Of a stretch of 64,000 bases of DNA, positions 56,568 through 64,000 are shown piece after piece (positions within the stretch are counted from its first letter, which is position 1; each line of letters opens with the position of its first letter). The position numbers and the translations under genes are program-made. Source of the stretch: Trichaptum fuscoviolaceum (taxonomy: Eukaryota; Basidiomycota; Agaricomycetes; Hymenochaetales; Trichaptaceae); the NCBI GenBank assembly GCA_910574455.1, contig CAJSYZ010000003.1:2653250-2717249 (forward strand). The letters run 5' to 3'. A model generated the notes under the pieces. That model searched no databases and was not told the origin of the DNA. It saw nothing but the letters and a program-made list of their open reading frames with translations.

Positions 56568-59456
56568 AGTATCTCTGAGAACATTTCCAGATTCAGCTAC
56601 ACCTTACATTATTTATCTCTTTCCTTCAGGAGAATCAGTGTCTTCCAGAGAGACTAAGCGATTATCCTCTTTTACGACTCACTGTATGTACCCGTAATGA
56701 AATATGCGCTAATTTATCAGAGATTGGGTTAGTATTTACTCCCTGCCAAGAAGGGCTCTGTGTTAAAGACAGTTTAGTCAGATAATCCCCGTCGTAACAT
56801 ATCGAGATTCGGGTCGATCTTCGAATGCCCTGAGCGTTAAACGTGATGGTTGTGTGCCTCAGCGGGCAATCCTAGAAGGGATCTCGGGGAAACAAATCTG
56901 TGTCCGGTCAGAATGCTTCCAAAATGCGCCAAAATGTGATCAGCGTCGCAGCTCCGGCGTAACCTTACAACCCGAAAGATTGACGTTCAATTCTTGCCTA
57001 AGGCAGCTTCTCTATGTATTTAGCTTTTTTTTAAATGTCATTTTCTTACTTTATCATTCGCAAGCAATACTCGGTACATCCTGATCAGCGAACAATTGCA
57101 TGAGTTTGGGTTCTTTTCGATTGGCACTCGGTGCCTATCTGAGGTTTTGCCCATCGACAGGTTCACATGGAATTCGAAGCGAATTATGCATGTCTGCAAC
57201 CTTAGTCCACGACTTTTGCATTCAACCAAGAGAGAGCGCGCAATTTCCTTCCAGTCTCGTGCTCCATCTGGACTCAGCCCAGGAATTAGGGGATCCTCAC
57301 GCGCTCGGCGCCCGCTCATTTGTTGCACCCTGGGTCCGAACTTCACTGATCAGCCTCCTTGTAAACCAGCCAGATAACATAAAAAGACGGGTAAGACCGT
57401 CTACTGGCTCTTCATCACCTACCATTACCACCACCATCCCCGCTGCGTGATTGAGGATCTTTGACCTCGGACCATGCGAAGGGGGCAAGGGTGGGGTAGT
57501 AGAAAGGTCGGGAGGACTATACGAGGATGGCTTGCTTCAATTTGGCTTCATTGGCCGACAACGTCGTCCTACGTGTAAATCAATCTTTACAATTCATACG
57601 GCACAAAACGAGAATTAACTTACAAGCAGTTGCTCGCATCCGAAGGGCGACTAGCGGCATGCTCTATGGAAGATGATAGATGAGTAGCTGACAGAGGGAA
57701 ACCAAATTGGTAGGCACGGCGCGAAGATTCTCGTAGCTTCCCGGACAATTGCCTGAGCAGGGTTGTGAGTAATAATGGGAGTCGATGCAGGTCAGTATTG
57801 GGCTGCCTCCTCTGAGCGCGCTGCAGAGCTGGCGCCAGCCTGCGTCACGAGTGGACCCACTGTCTTGCTCAGGCCGTTTTGCAAGGATGAGAAGGGGATG
57901 GCGAACTCTTGTTCATGTAAAGGGGATGCCTGCGGCTTACGGGCCGGGACTGGTAGGTGGTGGATGGGATATTGCCTCCTCCAAGCCTCTTACCGTCCCA
58001 GATCCCGGTAAAAGGATATCCATCCTTTTCTCTTCACTGCACTGATGACATGCATTTTAAACGAAATCAGTCTGTTTCCAGACCACCACTGAGCATATAC
58101 CTGAGCTAGTAGTACTCGGGTTGAGTGGACACTGCCCTCTCGGTCCTACTGGGAATCAATGTTACCAGAGGTGCAATGGGACCAGCGTTGCGGATGGTGG
58201 CATTGACTAGCTTTGGCGATTTTGCGCAGGCGCCTATGGTTTGGGAGTGTGGCACTGTTTCATCAGCTAAATATCCAGGTCGACCCTGCTTATCCTCTCG
58301 GCTTAGGAAAAAGCCCATTTAGCAGGACATGGGATGTCGTTCCCGTGTCTGCGAAGTGGGTCTTTCCAGCCACCGACAGGAAGTACGCAAGCGTCAGTAT
58401 TCATCGTGAACTATTTGGTAGTGCATGGGGTTGCCGACGGTACTAAGCGATTGGCCGTTATTCTTGGCCTCTTCAGAGGCCAGAGTTCTGTTCAACGAGC
58501 GTACATTGCGGGTGGTCCCATTGTCCAAGCTATGTGTTTGACAGGCTGCCTAGCTTTCTGGTGTGTAGCGGGCTACATAGGTAGTGCTCGTCTTTGCTTT
58601 CCGTGGCTGACGGTTCGACAAATTATCGCCGATTGGATACCTGTCCTGACAACGGGTCATGTTGACGATCAGTTTTCGTCTTTGGCGTATTGACGGCACG
58701 CTTATGACTTGTAGAATGCCCGCCCGTAGCTGTTGCCTATGAACGGATGACGAAGGTTTCAAGTTGTGACAGACTCCGCGACGAGACTCCTAGCTCTGGG
58801 AAGTTACGATCTGTGAGGCAAAGAGCGGTCATATCTGCAGACTACTTCATCAGGGAAACTACTTTCTGCTGAAAGTGACTTAAGTGTTACTTAAACGTCC
58901 TGAGAGACTGAAGTCTTAAATAAGGCAAGCTTTACTTATTCATGCATGTCCTCCCATTATTCAGGACAAGTTGGCTGAAATAAGTGCGGGCTGGCTTAAA
59001 TAAGGAAAGATGGCTGAATCAGTGCTCTAAGTGTTTCAGGCATTCTGCACCCCAGTGCTCCAGTGTATCATCCTTTAATTACAGCAGTAGACAAGTGTTG
59101 TAAGACAAATTGCAGTGCTCAAGAGTCTAAGTGCATAAGAACGTTCCAAGTATTTCATTGCATCAGAAATATATAAGACAACATTATGTAGCTATCAGTG
59201 CCTCAGCGTTCAAGTACATCAGTCATTTACGCAAGACTAAGCATAGCAGTCGCTATCATGGGATCCGCCACGACATTATCCTGAACCTCTTCCGTGACGG
59301 GCAGTGGCAGGCCACATTTCGCTGCCGTGCCTTTGTTTCTACTGCTACGCCAAAGAACATGCAGAATTGAAGACTGCTCTGCGAGTCGATGGTAATATAA
59401 TGTTGAGCGCACGGACAGAAACGAAAAGAAGAGGCTCACTAGTGATTGATTTGCCC
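56568..59456. other. Gene-poor stretch, 56.6-59.5 kb
   Basis: Nearly 2.9 kb without a supported gene. Several open frames of 60-120 codons occur on both strands, but none shows a domain, a consistent exon chain or a family resemblance. Near 58880-59230 the sequence is AT-rich with loosely repeated words (CTTAAATAAGG twice, CAGTGCTC-like several times). It could be an old decayed insertion or simply long flanks. Confidence 0.5.
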
Positions 59457-62400
59457 TTAGAAGTCTACGCAGTCCGTAGCCGAATCCCATTTTGAAGCGT
59501 CGTCCTCCTCATGATCACCATCTCCACCTAAATCCTTGTCCTTGTCCTTGCCCTCGCCCTCGCCCTCGTCCTCGCCGTCGCCCTCGCCGTCGTCCTCGCC
59601 CTCGTCATCGCCGTCGCCCTCGCCGTCGTCCTCGCCGTCGTCATCGCCCTCGCCGTCGTCATCGCCCTCGCCGTCGTCATCGCCCTCGCCGTCGTCATCG
59701 CCCTCGCCGTCATCATCGCCCTTGCACTCAATCTTGTCAACTCCCTCGTCCCCGCTCTCACTCAGGTTGTCGTCACCCTCAGCATTAGCATGCTCGTCCT
59801 CTGCATCACCTTCCACCTCGCCTCTATACTCAGCCACCTCACGCTCTTCGCCCTTATCGTCGGTTCCGTCGGTTCCGTCTTCCCAATTATCAGCGTCTTC
59901 GTCATACGCTTTTTCGCAGGTCGAATCTGCATCTATAACGTCAAAATACAAGGAGAAGTCCCTGCCAGTGATACCCGATCCAACAAGTTCGGTGTTCTTT
60001 CTCGTATCGATATCTGTACTGGCATCGTAAGCTAGGAGGCGGGATCGAACCTTTTCCCAGTTTGATTCAGTGAAGAAAGAGGGATTTGACAACAAGTTAA
60101 CATAGTCGTCCGTATGAGGTTGCCACAGAGCGCTAGTGAAATACCACTCAGCGCCGCCAAGTTCTTCTTTGATATTTTGCAACCGAGCCACCTGTTTATC
60201 AATGGCAACCTTGACCTATCCATGGGAAGATCAGCGAATAAGGACAATATAAGTGCTGAAAAAAGTAGATACCGCTGTTGCCGCAAGGGCGAGGGCACCG
60301 ATAGGCTTTCCTATGGTGTTTCTGTCCAGTATTTTATGCCGACCCATGGCCAAGACAATGTGTACGGACAACACTGAGACCACAAGGTCAGAGCAGAACA
60401 GTCCTTGCTTCTGTACAATTAGGGTCAATGCATGGACACAAAAATGCGACAATAAATACTCTTTTACTTACCCTCTCCATACTATACCAGCTTTCCCATA
60501 GAAACGGTTCGGCTTTCTTCTTGTCAACTAGCGACTGCAACGTCTTCACAATTGCTTCGTTTCGCATTGATTTTGATTGTTCGCCGCTGATAAAACTTGC
60601 AACTGATTGCTCAGCTTTCTCAAAAAGTTTCTTGCGCCAGCTATCAGAGCATCTCTGGGCCACCTGAAATACAAGGATCGCATCTCAATTTGGTACAAGG
60701 TGACTTGGAGATAAGTTAGCTTGACTCAACTATAGACCAGATATCGGCGAACTGAGTTTCGTAACTGAATTCCACAGAATCAAAACTTTCCCCACAGTGA
60801 GCTGATGAGCTTATTGTCCGGAGTTTGCCATGGTGTGACGGACTTTCCAACTGCGCGAAATAGTGAAGGTAATAGAATATGAGTCCATCCTGCCTGAGTA
60901 CCGGGAGGGAGACACTGGTTCGTCGCCCTTTTCCTGCCTGGCACGCGAGATCCTTCCCTTCCTTCATTTTGATCCTTGTCCTCAAGTCCCACTGATGTCT
61001 GCATATAAGTAAATCAGCAAAATATGTCATAGAAATGAATTTGATTCGACAAACTGAGCTAGTAGTCCGAGAGACTTTGCGATGACCTTGATAAGCCCCA
61101 GTCACTAACACTTCGGGTCCGGGGGTGCAGGATGCTCTCGTCATTGCAAGGGACGGTGCTCGAGGTGCTAACGACATCTTTCGACCACCAGACTATTAGT
61201 AAGAAAAAAAGGTGAATGTCTACATTTAGAGTGTATCAATCGACTCTCACTTACTTCATTATCAGCCACCAGCGACTGCCTCTTGCGATTAGAGGTAGCG
61301 GATCCAAGCTCCTCCCCTTTTTTTTCTTCCTACTCTTTCCCAGGCTGCAGCACGTCAGAAAGCTGTTATCCGTGGCAAGTGAACAGCTCGAAAAGAAGCA
61401 CTTACTGTCATATCGGCCTCAGGCCGATAAGGAATGTCAGAGGGTTTCCTCTTCTTACTCAAGTCCTTTCCGCCTGATCAGATACGAACTTAAAATGCCG
61501 GTTACCATAGAATTGACGCTTACTGTGGCACCGGCCTGTGTGTCCATGTCAGTCAACAATGACTTCTTGATCTTGACCAGCCTTATTAGCCTATTGAGAT
61601 GGTTTTAAAATAAGTAAACATAAAATGAAGGAATTCATTGCACGTGAAGGTAGAAGAATTACCACATTAACCTGAGAGTCGGTGTCTGGTGGCGACTTCA
61701 TCTTTCCGTTCTTTGTGACTGTGATGTCCTATTCATATTCACACATTAGCGCTCAACTTGAAGTGAAGAAGGAAACGAATAGTTGCCACAGGAGAGCACC
61801 GGAAGTGAGCCTACAGTGCATCGACACTCACACATACCTGTACACGGGGTTCCAAGGCTAGTGATTGCACCTTACAACCATAAAATAAGGGGGGAACGAG
61901 AGAAGTTTTGAGATAAGATAGACTTACCGGTGCGCTAAGCTGCGAAATAGCAGTCCTCTTGTTTGCATCCTATCAAAATACCAATTCAGTAAGCAATGAA
62001 GGAAGATGTACCATGAAGATCACTGTCTGGTACTCACCTGTCCACCTGGATTTATCTTGTTATTCTTATCCTCGAGTACGGGAAGGGATTACTCAGTAGA
62101 TTGAAAAAATGTAGAATGATATGACATCGCTTACCGTTGAAACCTGCGACCCGGAAAGAGTGTCACGCAATAACTTCCTTTTCTTCGAGTTGACGTTGCT
62201 GCTACCTCCATCCTGTTCATGAGACGGCAGTTGGCAGATAAACAATAACGAAGGAATATGAACAAACGGTCATGGAGCAACTGACATGAATCGAACAGTA
62301 ATCAGTCGGACTCACACAAGCTTGAAGCCGGCCTTGTTAGCCTCTTCGGATCGCTTCCGCCCTATAAACAAGTTATTCAGACTGCATCTGCCATTCTAAT

Positions 62401-63862
62401 GCTCCGTCAACTCACAACATTTGATTCCGAATCGACAAGATGTGCCTTCTGTTGCACGCTGATTGTGCTATTTTTTACACCATGATAGCTTGTAAGGGTT
62501 ATTGTTTCTCCTTCATCCTCCCAGGGACTTAAGTTTTCATCATCTGGCAATTCGACGGTGTGTCTGGTGCAGCTTTGCGTCAGCAAGGCTCATAATATAG
62601 TGGTAGCAAAGACAAGAGCGTCAATGTTGCAGGTGAAGGATTTCCAACTTGAAGTTGGGTCTCGGCCCGGGAGCGTCACGGTAGTAGTAGCCTGAGTAGG
62701 TAGTCGGGATGATGATGATCATACTAGTATGAGTTTAATAATTGAGTCTAAATCAAGCTTCTCACTCACCATTACATCGACTTGACAGTACCAGATACTG
62801 ATTCAGACGCAATGCAAGATCCAAACCTCAAACTCACAAAACTGATCCTTTCTGAGGTCTATCCCTGCCACGGGCACCTCAAGACCTCCACCCTCTTCAC
62901 AATGAAAGTGGAATCATCTGTGTTGCGAAGCGCCCTGACAGGGCGTTTTGTCTTGTCGTTCCGCCTGACGTAGCGGGCGAGTCTATTATGTCCGTTTCTT
63001 CACCAGAAAGACTCTCGTTCGGTCCTGCAGGAGCGTGAAAGAATGCTCGCTGGGAGTCACGGTGGCGGCAGACCTGGACATCTTTGCGGTCTGCACACGT
63101 GTGCGAAATGGAAGTTCACCTTTGGAATCTTCTTTCCTAGCCTTTTTTGCAGGCTCCCTGTTTGGCTCATCCATACTCGCTGCTTCGCATTAAGGTGAGT
63201 CACAGTGTTCAACCTCCAAGCTTTGAGATCATCTGAAAATGTATAGGCAATGTTACTCACGAATATCCAAGTCTTCGTTGTGTCCATCTTCACAACCCGA
63301 TACGTCTTTAACATCGTTCTTCGAGTCTGTTTATGCCAGTTCAAATGATCTGTGTCATCACTGATCTAAAGTTGAAGACTTACTGCTAGCTTCGCCTTTT
63401 GGCTTTCTACGTCCACGTTTGCCAGTGAGTTTGGGCACTGTTGAGCCCATCTGGGTGCGTGTCTCAAGAGCCTTTGACAAGTTGTTTTCAAGCTCTACGG
63501 TCTCTAGCATCGCTGCTTCTTGGTTCTCTGCTGCAGTCACCTTCTTGCGAACCTTGTCAGCTGCCTCTTGTTCTTTTGCTGCCCGTTTTTGCTCCGCAGC
63601 GAGTTTTTTCCTCTCTTTCGCAACCGCGACTTGCTGGGCCGCAGCTCTGCGGAAGGCTGCCCGCTCTTCCTTCTGCTTTTCCTTCTCTTCCTTCTCCTTC
63701 AATGCCTCATCCCGCCTCTCTGCCTGCCGTACTTTCCTTTTTCTCTTTTTCTTCCTTCTCCCGCAATATCTCCTCCTGTGTTCGTCTTGTTCTGAGTTGT
63801 CCAACGACTGCTCCGGGGTGCTTTTCGCTGTTCTTAGCTCTTGTCTGTCTTTGAGTTGACAT
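59457..63862 (-). CDS. Many-exon protein of an expanded Agaricomycete family with acidic repeat tail
   Basis: I recognise the style but not a function. It starts MSTQRQTRAKNSEKHPGAVV with RTRRTQEEILREKEEK, a basic disordered head common in this lineage. A long charged helix follows, then a series of very short exons: GRKRSEEANKAGFKL, SKKRKLLRDTLSGSQVST, EDKNNKINPGGQ, DANKRTAISQLSAP, VQSLALEPRVQ, DITVTKNGKMKSPPDTDSQ. A globular C-terminal domain comes next: TNQCLPPGTQ, WTHILLPSLFRAVGKSVTPW, AQRCSDSWRKKLFEKAEQSV, IGKPIGALALAATA. The last exon ends in an Asp/Glu/Gly repeat (GDDDGE). Such proteins (some carry the DUF6532 domain) occur in many copies in mushroom genomes. Two frame breaks are seen, near 63738-63750 and at 60782-60785. 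Several exon borders between 61.2 and 63 kb are uncertain. Confidence 0.6.
59560..59728. repeat. Coding minisatellite, 18-bp units
   Basis: On the plus strand the unit is close to CCCTCGCCGTCGTCATCG, repeated about five times with near-perfect copies plus degraded ones upstream. On the minus strand it encodes (GDDDGE)n in the acidic tail of the adjacent gene. The unit length is a multiple of three, so copy-number change keeps the frame. Confidence 0.85.
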
Positions 63863-64000
63863 TTTGTGCAGTGTTTTGAGACTTGTATGATGATAAGATG
63901 TGTCGAAGGTGCAAGTTCAAGATCAGGGAGGCGGGGCGTCTATCTTAGACAAGTTGAAAATTTACGCCCACTACTACCGTGACTACTCTATGACTAATTT

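Noticed and set aside
57775..58693. Overlapping plus-strand frames in the 56.6-59.5 kb stretch
   Set aside because: None has a domain, an intron chain or a codon pattern like its neighbours.
59492..60030. Long plus-strand frames rich in Pro, Ser or Arg opposite the acidic repeat
   Set aside because: They are the antisense reading of an 18-bp repeat whose other strand encodes the acidic tail at the end of a conserved exon chain.
60040..60060. tRNA B-box-like GGTTCGATCCC on the minus strand
   Set aside because: It lies inside a coding exon (EKVRSRLLAYD), and no A box or cloverleaf stems fit around it.

Overview
The window is nuclear DNA of a mushroom-forming basidiomycete (Agaricomycete). Nearly every gene is cut by many short introns of about 50-65 bases with GT..AG ends. 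Genes lie close together on both strands, with no operons and no prokaryotic signals. The products fit as well: a division-I chitin synthase with basidiomycete-style N terminus, a GH79 secreted hydrolase, a SET/MYND protein, and a multi-exon protein of a family that is expanded in Agaricomycetes. I find about 24 protein-coding genes. I see no rRNA, tRNA or CRISPR.

Layout. 1-3.6 kb: 3' part of a hormone-sensitive-lipase-like alpha/beta hydrolase (+). 4.1-5.8 kb: alpha-tubulin (-). 6.3-7.4 kb: GPP/DOG-type HAD phosphatase (-). 7.8-10.7 kb: exocyst Sec15 (+). 11.0-11.9 kb: Arf1 GTPase (-). 12.2-15.5 kb: CPSF100/Cft2 (+). 15.6-18.6 kb: cytosolic glutaminyl-tRNA synthetase (-). 19.1-21.3 kb: GH79 glycosidase (+). 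21.5-23.5 kb: AAA ATPase (-). 24.0-26.5 kb: Ptc7-like PP2C phosphatase (-). 27.0-28.4 kb: SET/MYND protein (-). 28.5-29.3 kb: Tom20 (-). 29.6-32.9 kb: two tandem glutathione-S-transferase-like genes (+). 33.2-35.4 kb: disordered protein of unknown role (-). 35.6-36.2 kb: small Cys-pair protein (-). 36.5-39.3 kb: CLPTM1 family membrane protein (-). 40.3-43.7 kb: chitin synthase (+). 44.1-45.0 kb: RING protein (-). 45.1-45.5 kb: a TIR element (MITE). 45.8-46.4 kb: small unknown protein (-). 48.2-49.1 kb: Rheb GTPase (+). 49.8-53.8 kb: GH2 beta-mannosidase (-). 54.4-56.6 kb: MFS sugar transporter (+), frame-broken as written. 59.5-63.9 kb: many-exon protein with an acidic repeat tail (-).

Most genes are housekeeping: cytoskeleton, secretion (Sec15, Arf1, chitin synthase), mRNA 3' processing, tRNA charging, mitochondrial import and TOR signalling (Rheb). 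A few are carbohydrate-related: GH79, GH2 mannosidase and the sugar transporter. The last two sit side by side and are divergently transcribed, which may reflect a mannoside-use pair. I see no clear new multi-gene system.

The most notable signals are these: a 438-bp MITE with 41-bp perfect terminal repeats that contain a near-palindrome; single-base frame breaks, mostly at homopolymers, in three separate genes; a Rheb with an altered G4 guanine-specificity motif; a likely GC-AG intron; a chain of very small in-phase exons; and a tandem GST duplication separated by a stem-loop. Two gene-poor stretches (46.4-48.2 and 56.6-59.5 kb) hold nothing I can identify.
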